From Microbacterium sp. LKL04 (GTDB taxonomy: Bacteria; Actinomycetota; Actinomycetes; Actinomycetales; Microbacteriaceae), in assembly GCF_900102005.1 (NCBI RefSeq), contig NZ_LT627736.1, positions 744,001 through 808,000 on the forward strand: DNA of 64,000 bases, in the 5' to 3' direction. Numbering within the stretch: position 1 is the stretch's first letter; every line of letters begins with the position of its first letter. A program made the translations under genes and the position numbers. A model generated the notes under the pieces. It did not search any database and was not told where the DNA came from. It saw only the letters and a program-made list of their open reading frames with translations. Below, piece after piece: positions 17,984 through 26,760 of this stretch.

Positions 17984-18042
17984 CCGCCGATCATAAGCGG
18001 GCACGGGAACGCACGGACGGGCACGGCGCGCCGGGCCGCGCT

Positions 18043-18072
18043 TTTGCCCTCACTGCGGGGATCGGGTATTCT
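18043..18072 (+). promoter_or_regulatory. rplU-rpmA promoter
   Basis: TTGCCC (18043-18048), an 18-bp spacer, then TATTCT (18067-18072). Transcription would start near 18079, giving a leader of about 115 bases before rplU. Confidence 0.65.
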
Positions 18073-18193
18073 GGTCCCTTGGTGCGTCACGTGTCGCAGG
18101 CAGTTGCGATGCAGAGCCTGGCTTCCGCACCATGACTTCCAGTCTCATCAGACAATCGGAGCCGTGCGCTCCACAGAAGAAACAAGGTGTGAA

Positions 18194-18502
18194 GTGGTTT
18201 ACGCAGTTGTGCGCGCCGGTGGCCGTCAGGAGAAGGTTCAGGTCGGCACCATCGTCGTCCTCGACCGTCAGTCGGCCAAGGTCGGCGACAAGATCGAGCT
18301 CCCCGCCGTCCTGTTCGTCGACGGCGACGCCGTGACGACCGACGCCGACAAGCTCGCCAAGGTCAAGGTCACCGCCGAGGTCCTCGGTGAAGAGCGCGGC
18401 CCGAAGATCATCATCCAGAAGTTCAAGAACAAGACCGGCTACAAGAAGCGCCAGGGCCACCGTCAGGACCTCACGCGCGTCAAGATCACCGGCATCAAGT
18501 AA
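18194..18502 (+). CDS. rplU: 50S ribosomal protein L21
   Basis: A 102-residue L21. The start [15 protein letters not shown] and end [21 protein letters not shown] are typical, the latter basic stretch contacting 23S rRNA. GTG 18194 gives the family's normal length; a longer in-frame extension is non-homologous. A roughly 115-base untranslated leader follows the promoter at 18043-18072 and may hold an L21-type autoregulatory structure, which I could not fold confidently. Co-transcribed with rpmA. Confidence 0.97.
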   Translation: MVYAVVRAGGRQEKVQVGTIVVLDRQSAKVGDKIELPAVLFVDGDAVTTDADKLAKVKVTAEVLGEERGPKIIIQKFKNKTGYKKRQGHRQDLTRVKITGIK

Positions 18503-18523
18503 GCAGCCGAGAGGACACGAGAG

Positions 18524-18781
18524 ATGGCACACAAAAAGGGCGCAAGCTCCACCCGTAACGGTCGTGACTCCAACGCACAGCGCCTCGGCGTGAAGCGCTT
18601 CGGTGGTCAGCAGGTCCTCGCCGGCGAGATCATCGTCCGCCAGCGCGGTACCCACTTCCACCCCGGCGCCGGTGTCGGCCGCGGTGGCGACGACACGCTG
18701 TTCGCTCTGGCCGCCGGTGCGGTCGAGTTCGGCACGAAGGGCGGCCGTAAGGTCGTCAACATCGTGTCGGTCGCTGAGTGA
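18524..18781 (+). CDS. rpmA: 50S ribosomal protein L27
   Basis: An 85-residue L27: [20 protein letters not shown] at the start, which reaches into the peptidyl transferase centre, and the conserved [10 protein letters not shown] motif. The N-terminus has the standard form that needs no protease processing, unlike Firmicutes L27. RBS GAGAGGACACGAGAG region upstream. A strong hairpin follows 18 bases after the stop and separates it from obgE. Confidence 0.97.
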   Translation: MAHKKGASSTRNGRDSNAQRLGVKRFGGQQVLAGEIIVRQRGTHFHPGAGVGRGGDDTLFALAAGAVEFGTKGGRKVVNIVSVAE

Positions 18782-18799
18782 CCACACACATTCCTTGAC

Positions 18800-18833
18800 G
18801 AGGGGCGGGCTACGGCCCGCCCCTCGCTCTTTC
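18800..18833 (+). terminator. Terminator or attenuator between rpmA and obgE
   Basis: GAGGGGCGGGC (18800-18810) pairs perfectly with GCCCGCCCCTC (18815-18825) around a TACG tetraloop, followed by GCTCTTT. The hairpin probably lowers expression of obgE and the proB genes relative to the ribosomal proteins. Confidence 0.75.
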
Positions 18834-18874
18834 CCCGCCGACGTTCGTCGGCCCCCCCTGTCAGGAGACACCGC

Positions 18875-20383
18875 ATGGTGACGTTCGTTGATCGCGTGAC
18901 GCTGCATTTGAGCGCCGGCAAGGGCGGCAACGGATGCGTGTCGGTGAAGCGCGAGAAGTTCAAGCCCCTCGCCGGTCCTGACGGCGGGAACGGCGGTCAC
19001 GGCGGCGACGTCATCCTGGTCTCCGACCCTCAGGTGACGACGCTCCTGTCGTACCATCACTCTCCGCACCGTTCCGCAGGCAACGGCGGTTTCGGCATGG
19101 GCGATCACCGCTCCGGCGCCCAGGGCGAGGCCCTCGAACTCCCGGTCCCGGTCGGTACGGTCGTCAAGGACGAGACGGGTGAGCTCCTCGTCGACATGGC
19201 GACGCCCGGCATCCGCTTCGTCGTCGCCCCCGGCGGCCAGGGCGGTCTCGGCAACGCTGCCCTCGCGAACCCCAAGCGCAAGGCGCCGGGATTCGCGCTG
19301 CTCGGGACCCCGGGGTGGATCGGTGACGTTCAGCTCGAGCTGAAGACCGTCGCCGATGTGGCCCTGGTGGGCTTCCCGTCCGCCGGCAAGTCGAGCCTCA
19401 TCGCCGCGATCTCGGCAGCCCGCCCGAAGATCGCCGATTACCCCTTCACGACGCTCCACCCGAACCTCGGTGTCGTCCAGGCCGGTGACGCGCGCTACAC
19501 GGTGGCCGACGTCCCGGGCCTGATCGAAGGCGCGAGCGAGGGCAAGGGCCTCGGCCTCGAGTTCCTCCGCCACGTCGAGCGCTGCACGGCCCTCGTGCAC
19601 GTGCTCGACTGCGCGACGCTGGAGCCCGGCCGCGACCCGATCAGCGACCTCGACGTGATCCTCGCGGAGCTCGCCGCCTACCCCGTCCCCGAGGGGCAGA
19701 TCCCGCTCCTGGAGCGCCCGCAGCTCGTCGCGCTGAACAAGCTCGACGTGCCCGAGGCGAAGGATCTCGCCGATCTCGTGCGCCCCGAGCTCGAGGCCCG
19801 CGGATTCCGCGTCTTCGACATCTCCACCGTCAGCCGCGACGGCCTCCGTCAGTTGACCTTCGCACTGGGTGAGATCGTCGAGGAGCACCGTGCCGCGCTG
19901 GCCGCGGCGCCCGCTCCCGAGCGCGTTGTCATCCGGCCGCAGGGATCGAAGAAGGATTTCGAGATCCGCGTCGAGGGCGGCACCTACGGCAACATCTACC
20001 GCATCCTGGGCGACAAGCCGGTGCGGTGGGTGCAGCAGACGGACTTCCAGAACGAAGAGGCCGTCGGCTTCCTGGCCGACCGCCTCGAGAAGCTCGGCGT
20101 CGAGGACGGCCTCTTCAAGGCCGGCGCTCAGGCCGGATCGACGGTCGTCATCGGCCCCGGTGACGGCATCGTCTTCGACTGGCACCCGTCGCTCGGCTCC
20201 GCCGCCGAGGTCATGACCGCGCCGCGTGGCACCGACCCGCGTCTCGACCTGAACCCCCGTCGCACGACCTCGCAGCGCCGTGATCGCTATCACGAGCGCA
20301 TGGATGCCAAGGCCGAAGCGCGCGCCGAACTCGAGTCCGAGCGGATCGCCGCGACTCGCGGGGAGGACGAGGACGAGTCGTGA
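18875..20383 (+). CDS. obgE: GTPase Obg/CgtA
   Basis: A 502-residue ribosome-associated GTPase for 50S maturation and stress signalling. The glycine-rich Obg fold covers residues 1-158 ([23 protein letters not shown]). The G domain follows with G1 GFPSAGKSS (about 167), G3 DVPGLIEGA and G4 NKLD. The OCT domain lies at about 345-425, and a charged tail ends the protein. The rplU-rpmA-obgE order is near-universal. Its last four bases overlap proB (GTGA). Confidence 0.97.
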   Translation: MVTFVDRVTLHLSAGKGGNGCVSVKREKFKPLAGPDGGNGGHGGDVILVSDPQVTTLLSYHHSPHRSAGNGGFGMGDHRSGAQGEALELPVPVGTVVKDETGELLVDMATPGIRFVVAPGGQGGLGNAALANPKRKAPGFALLGTPGWIGDVQLELKTVADVALVGFPSAGKSSLIAAISAARPKIADYPFTTLHPNLGVVQAGDARYTVADVPGLIEGASEGKGLGLEFLRHVERCTALVHVLDCATLEPGRDPISDLDVILAELAAYPVPEGQIPLLERPQLVALNKLDVPEAKDLADLVRPELEARGFRVFDISTVSRDGLRQLTFALGEIVEEHRAALAAAPAPERVVIRPQGSKKDFEIRVEGGTYGNIYRILGDKPVRWVQQTDFQNEEAVGFLADRLEKLGVEDGLFKAGAQAGSTVVIGPGDGIVFDWHPSLGSAAEVMTAPRGTDPRLDLNPRRTTSQRRDRYHERMDAKAEARAELESERIAATRGEDEDES

Positions 20384-21210
20384 CGCTGCAGGACCGTGCC
20401 GGCCTCGCCGGCGCACGTCGCGTCGTCGTCAAGGTCGGCTCATCGTCGATCAGTGGTGAGAACGCGGAGAAGATCGGGCCGATCGTCGATGCCCTCGCCG
20501 AGGCGCATGCACGCGGGACCGAGGTCGTCCTGGTGTCGTCCGGTGCGATCGCGACCGGCATGCCGTTCCTGCTGCTCGACGCCCGCCCGAGCGACCTCGC
20601 GACGCAGCAGGCCGCCGCGGCCGTCGGTCAGAACGTTCTGATCTACCGCTACCAGGAAGCCCTCCGCCCCTTCGACATCGTGGCCGGCCAGGTCCTGCTC
20701 ACGGCGGGAGACCTCGAGAACCCGACGCACCGCTCCAACGCGCGGCGGGCGATGGAGCGGCTGCTGGGCCTGCGCATCCTCCCGATCGTCAACGAGAACG
20801 ACACCGTCGCCACCCACGAGATCCGTTTCGGCGACAACGACCGGCTGGCGGCCCTCGTCGCACAGCTCGTCGGCGCCGACGCCCTCGTGCTCCTGAGCGA
20901 CATCGAGACGCTGTACACGCGTCCACCGGACGAACCGGGTGCTGAGCCGATCATCGACGTCGCCTTCGGTGACGACCTCTCCGGCTTCCAGTTCGGCTCC
21001 GTCGTCGTGAACAGCGTCGGCACCGGGGGAGCGGCGACGAAAGCCTCCGCTGCGCGCCTCGCGTCCGCGGCGGGCATCGCCGTCCTCGTCACGAGCGCCG
21101 ACCTCGTGCACTCCGCGCTCCGCGGCGAGCAGGTCGGCACGTGGTTCGCCCCCAACCCGCACCCCGCGGCTCCGACCACGACGGCGCCTGTCCGGGTCGA
21201 CGGCGCCTGA
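20380..21210 (+). CDS. proB: Glutamate 5-kinase, without PUA domain
   Basis: A 276-residue amino-acid kinase making glutamyl-5-phosphate, the first step of proline synthesis. Motifs: [11 protein letters not shown] at the N-terminus, [18 protein letters not shown] and [13 protein letters not shown]. The chain ends soon after the kinase domain ([11 protein letters not shown]); the C-terminal PUA domain found in most enzymes of about 370 residues is absent. GTG 20380 overlaps the obgE stop. proA follows 38 bases later but has its own -10 element. Confidence 0.95.
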   Translation: MTLQDRAGLAGARRVVVKVGSSSISGENAEKIGPIVDALAEAHARGTEVVLVSSGAIATGMPFLLLDARPSDLATQQAAAAVGQNVLIYRYQEALRPFDIVAGQVLLTAGDLENPTHRSNARRAMERLLGLRILPIVNENDTVATHEIRFGDNDRLAALVAQLVGADALVLLSDIETLYTRPPDEPGAEPIIDVAFGDDLSGFQFGSVVVNSVGTGGAATKASAARLASAAGIAVLVTSADLVHSALRGEQVGTWFAPNPHPAAPTTTAPVRVDGA

Positions 21211-21236
21211 CGGCTGAGGCGGCCAGCCGCCCGCCC

Positions 21237-21242
21237 TAGACT
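21237..21242 (+). promoter_or_regulatory. -10 element of proA (leaderless)
   Basis: TAGACT ends six bases before the proA ATG, so proA can be transcribed independently of proB. Confidence 0.5.
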
Positions 21243-21248
21243 TGGCGG

Positions 21249-22508
21249 ATGACCATCACCGCCGCAACGCCGCAGGAGCGCATGCAGTCGGCTCGGACCG
21301 CTTCCCGCTCCGTCGGGCTGTTGACGGATGCCGTCAAGGCCGGCGTCCTGCGGGGGCTCGCCGATGCGATCGACGCGAACGTCGACCTCATCGTCTCGGC
21401 CAACGCCGAGGATGTGGCCCGAGGTCGAGACGATGGCCTCACGACGGGTCTCATCGACCGGCTCACCCTCGACCCGGCCCGTGTGCGCGCCCTGGCCACC
21501 GCCGTCCGCGACGTCGCCGACCTCCCCGACCCGGTCGGCCGCGTGCTCGATGACCGCGTCCTCGACAACGGTCTGCACCTCCAGAAGGTGTCGGTGCCGT
21601 TCGGGGTGATCGGCTCGATCTACGAAGCTCGTCCGAATGTGACCGTCGACATCGCCGCGCTCGCGCTGCGCTCCGGGAACGCCGTGGTCCTCCGCGGTGG
21701 CAGTGCGGCGCAGTCCTCGAATGCGGCGCTCATCTCGGTCATGCGCGGCGCCCTCGCGGACGCCGGCGTCGACCCCGAGGCGATCCAGACAGTGGACGAC
21801 TTCGGTCGCGATGGTGCGCGGGCCCTCATGCGGGCGCGCGGCCTCGTCGACGTCCTCGTGCCCCGTGGCAGCGCGCAGCTCATCGAGACCGTCGTGACGG
21901 AGTCGTCGGTGCCCGTCATCGAGACGGGTGCGGGTGTCGTGCACATTGTGCTGGACGCGTCTGCCCCGCTCGAGTGGGCGACGGACATCGCCGTCAACGC
22001 GAAGGTCCAGCGGCCGAGTGTCTGCAACGCCGTCGAGACCCTGCTCGTGCACCGCGACGCCGCGACGCGCTTGGTCCCGCCGGTCGTCGCCGCGCTCCAG
22101 GAGCGAGGGGTCACGGTTCACGGCGACGCCGAGGTCGCCGCGCTGGCATCCGATGTCGTCCCCGCGACCGAGGACGACTGGGCGACCGAGCACATGAGCC
22201 TCGACATCTCGATCCGCGTCGTCGACGGTCTCGACGACGCCCTCGCGCACATCCGGCGCTACTCCACGCAGCACACCGAGTCGATCATCACGACGGACGA
22301 CGGGATCGCCGAACGTTTCCTCGCCGAAGTGGATGCCGCCGTCGTCATGGTCAACGCGTCCACCAGGTTCACCGACGGTGGCGAATTCGGGTTCGGCGCA
22401 GAGGTCGGCATCTCGACGCAGAAACTCCATGCGCGGGGACCCATGGGGCTGCCCGAGCTCACCACGATGAAGTGGCTCGCGCGGGGCGCCGGGCAGATCC
22501 GGTCCTGA
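21249..22508 (+). CDS. proA: Gamma-glutamyl phosphate reductase
   Basis: A 419-residue aldehyde-dehydrogenase-like enzyme, the second step of proline synthesis (NADPH-dependent reduction of glutamyl-5-phosphate). Visible motifs: FGVIGSIYEARPNVTVD (substrate/cofactor binding), GNAVVLRGGSAA, and the catalytic cysteine in KVQRPSVCNAVETLL (about residue 260). Soluble, full length. The upstream TAGACT six bases before the ATG argues for a separate leaderless transcript besides read-through from proB. Confidence 0.97.
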   Translation: MTITAATPQERMQSARTASRSVGLLTDAVKAGVLRGLADAIDANVDLIVSANAEDVARGRDDGLTTGLIDRLTLDPARVRALATAVRDVADLPDPVGRVLDDRVLDNGLHLQKVSVPFGVIGSIYEARPNVTVDIAALALRSGNAVVLRGGSAAQSSNAALISVMRGALADAGVDPEAIQTVDDFGRDGARALMRARGLVDVLVPRGSAQLIETVVTESSVPVIETGAGVVHIVLDASAPLEWATDIAVNAKVQRPSVCNAVETLLVHRDAATRLVPPVVAALQERGVTVHGDAEVAALASDVVPATEDDWATEHMSLDISIRVVDGLDDALAHIRRYSTQHTESIITTDDGIAERFLAEVDAAVVMVNASTRFTDGGEFGFGAEVGISTQKLHARGPMGLPELTTMKWLARGAGQIRS

Positions 22509-22513
22509 CCACC

Positions 22514-22519
22514 TAAACT
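22514..22519 (+). promoter_or_regulatory. Candidate -10 element upstream of the small membrane protein
   Basis: TAAACT just after proA would start a transcript near 22526, with a short leader carrying GGAGCC before the ATG at 22553. Confidence 0.4.
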
Positions 22520-22552
22520 GTTTCTGCACCCGACCCCTCGAACGGAGCCCGA

Positions 22553-22777
22553 ATGAACTTCGCGACGACCATCGTCCGCGCCGCAGCCGAGACCGAGCAC
22601 CACGGTGGCAACGTCATGGCCACGACCTTCGGGTACGGCATCGTCGCGTTCGTGCTGTTCCTGCTCCTCGGACTCGTGACCCTGTCGTACCGCAACGTGG
22701 CCAACCGCCACGCACACAAGGCCGAGGCGTACGCCGCGAAGAACCCCGTGCAGCAGGCGGGCCACGGCCACCACTGA
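22553..22777 (+). CDS. Small single-pass membrane protein between proA and nadD
   Basis: A 74-residue protein with one transmembrane helix ([20 protein letters not shown], about residues 27-46) and a basic, histidine-rich tail ending GHGHH. The N-terminal segment also carries a histidine pair. Short proteins with this pattern sit at this position in many actinobacteria. The function is unknown. The SD (GGAGCC) and the four-base gap to nadD support coding and operon membership. Confidence 0.75.
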   Translation: MNFATTIVRAAAETEHHGGNVMATTFGYGIVAFVLFLLLGLVTLSYRNVANRHAHKAEAYAAKNPVQQAGHGHH

Positions 22778-22781
22778 GGCC

Positions 22782-23384
22782 GTGTCGATGGCAACCACGC
22801 GCGCACCGCGCATCGGTGTGATGGGCGGCACGTTCGACCCGATCCATCACGGGCACCTCGTGGCGGCCAGCGAGGTCGCGCAGTCGTTCGGGCTGGACGA
22901 GGTCATCTTCGTCCCCACCGGTGAGCCGTGGCAGAAGTCGGGCGTCTCGTCCGCCGAGCACCGGTATCTGATGACCGTCATCGCGACGGCATCCAACCCG
23001 ATGTTCACCGTCAGTCGCGTGGACGTCGACCGGACCGGCAAGACGTACACGATCGACACCTTGCGGGACCTGAAGAAGCAGCGGCCGGATGCCGACCTCT
23101 TCTTCATCACCGGAGCGGACGCCATCGCGCAGATCCTCGGTTGGCGCGACGTCGCGGAGCTGTGGGACCTGGCGCACTTCGTCGCGGTGTCCCGTCCGGG
23201 GCACACCCTGAACGTCGAAGGGCTCCCGTCCGACGACGTGAGCAAGCTCGAGATCCCGGCTCTGTCGATCTCCTCCACCGACTGCCGCGCTCGCGTGCGC
23301 CGCGGACACCCCGTCTGGTACCTCGTCCCCGACGGCGTCGTCCAATACATTGCGAAGCATCACCTGTATCGGAGCAAGGCATGA
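22782..23384 (+). CDS. nadD: Nicotinate-nucleotide adenylyltransferase
   Basis: A 200-residue nucleotidyltransferase of NAD synthesis. The HxGH-type motif is in [17 protein letters not shown] and the second ATP-binding motif in [13 protein letters not shown]. Two starts are possible, GTG 22782 and ATG 22788; both leave the fold intact. The stop overlaps the next gene's start (ATGA). nadD, the repeat protein and rsfS form a tight group, as commonly seen in actinobacteria. Confidence 0.95.
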   Translation: MSMATTRAPRIGVMGGTFDPIHHGHLVAASEVAQSFGLDEVIFVPTGEPWQKSGVSSAEHRYLMTVIATASNPMFTVSRVDVDRTGKTYTIDTLRDLKKQRPDADLFFITGADAIAQILGWRDVAELWDLAHFVAVSRPGHTLNVEGLPSDDVSKLEIPALSISSTDCRARVRRGHPVWYLVPDGVVQYIAKHHLYRSKA

Positions 23385-24532
23385 GTACACCAGACCAGCC
23401 GGGCACTCCGCCGCTCACACGGCGCCAGCTGCGCGAACTGCGCAACACGGCATCCACGCCCATCATCACCCCCGAAGAGGCCCAGGCGGATGCCGACGCC
23501 TCGGACGCCGCAGCGGAAGAAGCTGCTGCCGCTGCAGTGGAGCAGGAGGTCGAGGTCGCGCCTGAGCGGACCCCCGTTGCTCTCGCGGACGATGCCGAGC
23601 TCGACCCGGATGCGCACCCTGTCAGCCGCCGCCAGGCGCGGTACCTCGCGAAGATGCGAACCGGCGCCGTGGACGTCCTCCCCTCGGAGCCCGAGACGGG
23701 CGAGGTCGCGACGACGGATGCCGAGCCGTCGGAGTCCGACGAGTCTCACACCGATGTGGGCGAAGTCGAGTCGTCCGAGCCTGTCGTCGAGGATGAGCCT
23801 GTCGTCGAGGATGAGCCTGTCGTCGAGGATGAGCCTGTCGTCGAGGATGAGCCTGTCGTCGAGGATGAGCCTGTCGTCGAGGATGAGCCTGTCGTCGAGG
23901 ATGAGCCTGTCGTCGAGGATGAGCCTGTCGTCGAGGATGAGCCTGTCGTCGAGGACGAGCCTGTCGTGGAGGACGAGCCTGTCGTCGAGGACGAACAGGC
24001 TGACGCGGAGGAAGCCGCGGATGATGCGGAGCGGACGCCCGTCATCGCCCCGGAGCTCGGAGCGCAGCTGCTCGAGGAAGGGGCGGCCCCGGTCGAGCTT
24101 CCGCCATCGTTCGACCAGCTCCTGACCCGAGGGGGGAGCGGTTCCGCCTCGGCGCCGAATGCCCTCATCCTGTCTCAGACGCCCGAGACCGGCTCGTTGT
24201 CGGTACCCATTCTCGGAACCGGTGAGCTGATCATCACCGGCAGCTACGCACTTCCCGAGAGCTTCGGCTCCACGGGAGTCGGGCCGGGGAACTCTGATGG
24301 CAAGGATGCGGACGCCGCCCTCATCGACGGCGAGCTGCCCCCGGCATCCTCACCCACGCCGATCGCCGCGTCGTCGGCGATCAGTACCATTAAGAGTGCG
24401 GATGAGATCATCCGCCCTCCGGCGCCCGAAAAGGGCAGCCGTCTCATCATGACCCTCGCGATCTGCGCCGGTGCCCTCGGACTGGCCCTCGCGACGGTGC
24501 TCATCCTCACCCTTGTGAACGGAAACTTCTGA
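23381..24532 (+). CDS. Acidic repeat protein with C-terminal membrane anchor
   Basis: A 383-residue protein with no known enzyme domain. The N-terminal part has a [16 protein letters not shown] basic segment and a second [14 protein letters not shown] segment. Residues about 133-204 are twelve perfect PVVEDE-type hexapeptides, encoded by an 18-bp tandem repeat. A low-complexity linker and a single transmembrane helix ([20 protein letters not shown], about 353-372) end the protein. The topology suggests a large cytoplasmic acidic domain tethered to the membrane. It overlaps nadD by four bases and rsfS by one. Function unknown; homologues without the repeat block would be expected. Confidence 0.85.
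   Translation: MSTPDQPGTPPLTRRQLRELRNTASTPIITPEEAQADADASDAAAEEAAAAAVEQEVEVAPERTPVALADDAELDPDAHPVSRRQARYLAKMRTGAVDVLPSEPETGEVATTDAEPSESDESHTDVGEVESSEPVVEDEPVVEDEPVVEDEPVVEDEPVVEDEPVVEDEPVVEDEPVVEDEPVVEDEPVVEDEPVVEDEPVVEDEQADAEEAADDAERTPVIAPELGAQLLEEGAAPVELPPSFDQLLTRGGSGSASAPNALILSQTPETGSLSVPILGTGELIITGSYALPESFGSTGVGPGNSDGKDADAALIDGELPPASSPTPIAASSAISTIKSADEIIRPPAPEKGSRLIMTLAICAGALGLALATVLILTLVNGNF
23777..23992 (+). repeat. 18-bp tandem repeat, 12 copies, in-frame
   Basis: The unit GAGCCTGTCGTCGAGGAT is repeated twelve times without gaps. The first nine copies are identical; the last three end GAC, and the eleventh also carries GTG. Each unit encodes EPVVED. Near-identity at DNA level points to recent slippage expansion. 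Confidence 0.97.
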
Positions 24533-24909
24533 TGGTTGCTGCAGAGCACACGCACGAACTCGTCCAGGTGGCCGCGGCCGCCGCAGACAGCAAGGGCGGC
24601 ACGGACTTCGTCGCCTTCGATGTGTCGGGCCCCCTTCCGCTGATCGATGCCTTCCTCCTCGTCACCGGTAACAGTGAGCGCAACGTCGCCGCCATCGCCG
24701 ACGAGGTCGAGGACAAGATGCTCGACGCAGGCCAGAAGCGTCTGCGCCGTGAGGGACGCGACGAGTCGCGCTGGGTCCTCCTCGACTTCGGCGACCTCGT
24801 CGTCCACGTCTTCCACGAGGAGGAGCGCGTGTTCTACGGGCTCGAGCGCCTGTGGAAGGACTGCCCGATCATCCCCGTGACGATCGCGGAGCCCACCCCG
24901 AGCGAGTGA
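24532..24909 (+). CDS. rsfS: Ribosome silencing factor RsfS
   Basis: A 125-residue RsfS/DUF143 protein, which binds L14 on the 50S subunit and blocks subunit joining when nutrients are short. Conserved parts: GGTDFVAFDVSGPLPLIDAFLLVTG, SERNVAAIADEVEDKM, and the WVLLDFGDLVVHVFHEEER segment typical of the family. ATG 24532 overlaps the previous stop (TGATG). The nadD-(hypothetical)-rsfS order supports the assignment. Confidence 0.96.
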   Translation: MVAAEHTHELVQVAAAAADSKGGTDFVAFDVSGPLPLIDAFLLVTGNSERNVAAIADEVEDKMLDAGQKRLRREGRDESRWVLLDFGDLVVHVFHEEERVFYGLERLWKDCPIIPVTIAEPTPSE

Positions 24910-24924
24910 CATCGTCGCCTCGTG

Positions 24925-24954
24925 TTCAGAGCACTCCTCCGCGTGTAGTAAGCT
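24925..24954 (+). promoter_or_regulatory. tRNA-Ala promoter
   Basis: TTCAGA (24925-24930), 18-bp spacer, TAAGCT (24949-24954). Transcription would start about 20 bases before the tRNA. Confidence 0.5.
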
Positions 24955-24981
24955 GGATGAGTTGCCGCGAGCGGCGACCAA

Positions 24982-25057
24982 GGGCCTGTGGCGCAGCTGG
25001 TAGCGCACCTGCATGGCATGCAGGGGGTCAGGGGTTCGAGTCCCCTCAGGTCCACCA
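24982..25057 (+). tRNA. tRNA-Ala (anticodon GGC)
   Basis: A full cloverleaf: acceptor GGGCCTG pairs with CAGGTCC (one G-T pair), a D arm (GCGCAGCTGGTAGCGC), an anticodon stem CCTGC/GCAGG with loop ATGGCAT (anticodon GGC), and a T arm with GGTTCGAGTCC. The discriminator A and CCA end are encoded (25054-25057). Confidence 0.97.
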
Positions 25058-25060
25058 AAT

Positions 25061-25090
25061 ACCCCGGTTCGCCGGGGTTTTTGTGTTTCT
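25061..25090 (+). terminator. Intrinsic terminator after tRNA-Ala
   Basis: ACCCCGG (25061-25067) and CCGGGGT (25072-25078) flank a TTCG tetraloop and are followed by TTTTTGTGTTT. One of the few classical T-run terminators in the window. Confidence 0.92.
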
Positions 25091-25112
25091 GCCGTCGTGC
25101 GTGTCGCTGCCG

Positions 25113-25118
25113 TACGCT
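25113..25118 (+). promoter_or_regulatory. -10 element of ltrA (leaderless)
   Basis: TACGCT ends six bases before the ATG at 25125, supporting that start for the frameshifted ltrA. Confidence 0.45.
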
Positions 25119-25124
25119 CGGCGC

Positions 25125-26259
25125 ATGCACACCGAGCGCGGCACAGGCCGGACGGCTCTGCGCCTCGTCCCCATGACCCCGCGTGATCCACACGAACCGG
25201 GCCGTGCGGCGTCGTCGCTGGAGCTGTTCTTCGACTCGTCTTCGTCGTGGCCGTCAGCATCTCCGCGGTCGAGCTGCATCACGCCCTGACCGACGGGCAC
25301 GTCGTCGACGGCGTCCTGAGCTATGCCGCTGTGTTCTTCAGCATCTGGTGGGCGTGGATGGACTTCACCTGGTTCGCCACCGCATTCGATACGGACGACT
25401 GGTTCTACCGTCTCCTCACCATCGTCCAGATGGGCGGCGTCCTGGTGCTCGCGGCAGGAGTGCACTCAGCGTTCGCGGAGGCGACTTCCGCATCGTGACC
25501 GCCGGGTACGTCGTCATGCGGCTCGCCATGGTGGCGCAGTGGGTACGTGCGTCCCGCGGAGCAGGGCCGGCTCGAGCGGCGACGGTGACCTACGCCGTCG
25601 GGATCACCGTCGTGCAGGTCCTCTGGGTCGCGGCACTGCCGCTGCCGGTCGGCGCCTTCCGGCTCGTCATCGTGGGGCTGATTCTCGCAGAGCTGGCGGT
25701 GCCGGTCGTCACGCTCATCCTGCTCGGGGAGAGTCTGCTCGCGTCCGCGAACGCCGTGATCCGCGCCGTGCAGGATGCGGAGTCCCTGACTCCTCTCATC
25801 GGGATCGCGGTCCTCACCCTCGCCGTGACCGCCGCGCTGTGGTGGACCTACTTCTGGCCGCCTCACCACCTCGCGATCGACCGGCTGCGACGTCCGCTGC
25901 TGTACGGTTACGGTCACTACTTCGTGTTCGCTGCGGCGGGCGCCTTCTCGGCCGGCATGGAAGTCGAGATCGACGTGTTGACAGGGCACAGCGCGTTGGC
26001 GTCGCCCTGGGCATCGTTCACCTACACGGTACCGATCGCGATCTTCGTCGGGGTCGTGTGGCTGCTGGCGATTTGGCCGCACTCCGGGCGCGTCGTGAAC
26101 GTCGTCATCCCCTCGGGGGCGATCCTCGTTCTCATCGACCCGCTGATCCCGGTGCCCGTGGCACTGACGGCCGTCATCCTCGCCGGGGTGGTCGCGGTTC
26201 TCATCGTGTCGGAACCGCGGGAGGCGGGTCTCGACGATGGAGCGCTTGTCGACGTCTGA
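25125..26259 (+). pseudogene. ltrA: Low temperature requirement protein A (LtrA) family, two frameshifts
   Basis: The three successive reading frames together give one full LtrA-family multispanning membrane protein of about 377 residues. The frame breaks after SSLELFFD (near 25236), where GAC-TCGTC should read GAC-CTC-GTC to continue LVFVVAVS. It breaks again after AFAE (25480/25481), where one G is missing before GACTTCCGC. Both are single-base losses and both repairs restore family-like sequence, so the original gene was intact recently or is intact in reality. The last segment runs to 26259 with nine or so helices and a family-typical GHYFVFAAAGAFSAG. No premature stop lies within segments. 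Either a young pseudogene or a sequencing/assembly artefact. Confidence 0.85.
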
Positions 26260-26278
26260 CTCGTCGAGAGCGATGCGC

Positions 26279-26760
26279 TCAGCTAGAAGCCGTGTGGAGT
26301 TCGCGGCGCCGGCGCCTCCGCGCGTGACGCCGCTCCGACACGAACACGGAGGTCCGTCCGACGGCGCTGCAGACACCGCACACGGCCGCTGCAGCGAGGA
26401 CAGGGCCGGCTTGATCGGCACCCTGCGCCGCACCCGTCACCGACGAAAGGAGTAGCAGAGCGATCCCGGACGCCACGGCGCCCAGTAGCCAGAACACCGT
26501 CACGTGCGGGAGGACTCCGGGCACGTTACGCATCCAGCGGCCGACGAGCCACGCGATCGGCGCACCGAGCCACACCAAAGCGAACGAGATCGCCGCCGCG
26601 CCCAGCACGACGAACGCCAGCAGCCCTCTTGCGCTCTCGACGGTCGCTGTCGATCCGACGAATATGACCACGGCGGTGACCAGGACGAAGCAGATCCACG
26701 TGGCGAACGTGAGAAGAGCGACGTCCCCGGCATCGAGAGCTCGCGACCCCGGCTCATTCG
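26279..26760 (-). CDS. Four-helix membrane protein, probable 3' part of a split gene
   Basis: About 160 residues with four hydrophobic helices (LLTFATWICFVLVTAVVIFV; LLAFVVLGAAAISFALVWLG; VFWLLGAVASGIALLLL; VLAAAAVCGVCSAVG) and a very basic tail (RRHARRRRRRELH). The open frame extends upstream to 26872, but that part is an off-frame reading of the neighbouring acidic ORF, and no ATG or GTG lies just before the first helix. Removing one C from the C6 run at 26760-26765 joins it in frame to the acidic ORF. Read alone it lacks a plausible start. Unknown function. Confidence 0.6.

Noticed and set aside
23777..23992. Array of 18-bp repeats as a possible CRISPR
   Set aside because: Units are directly adjacent with no spacers, are in frame and encode EPVVED inside a larger gene; no cas genes are near.
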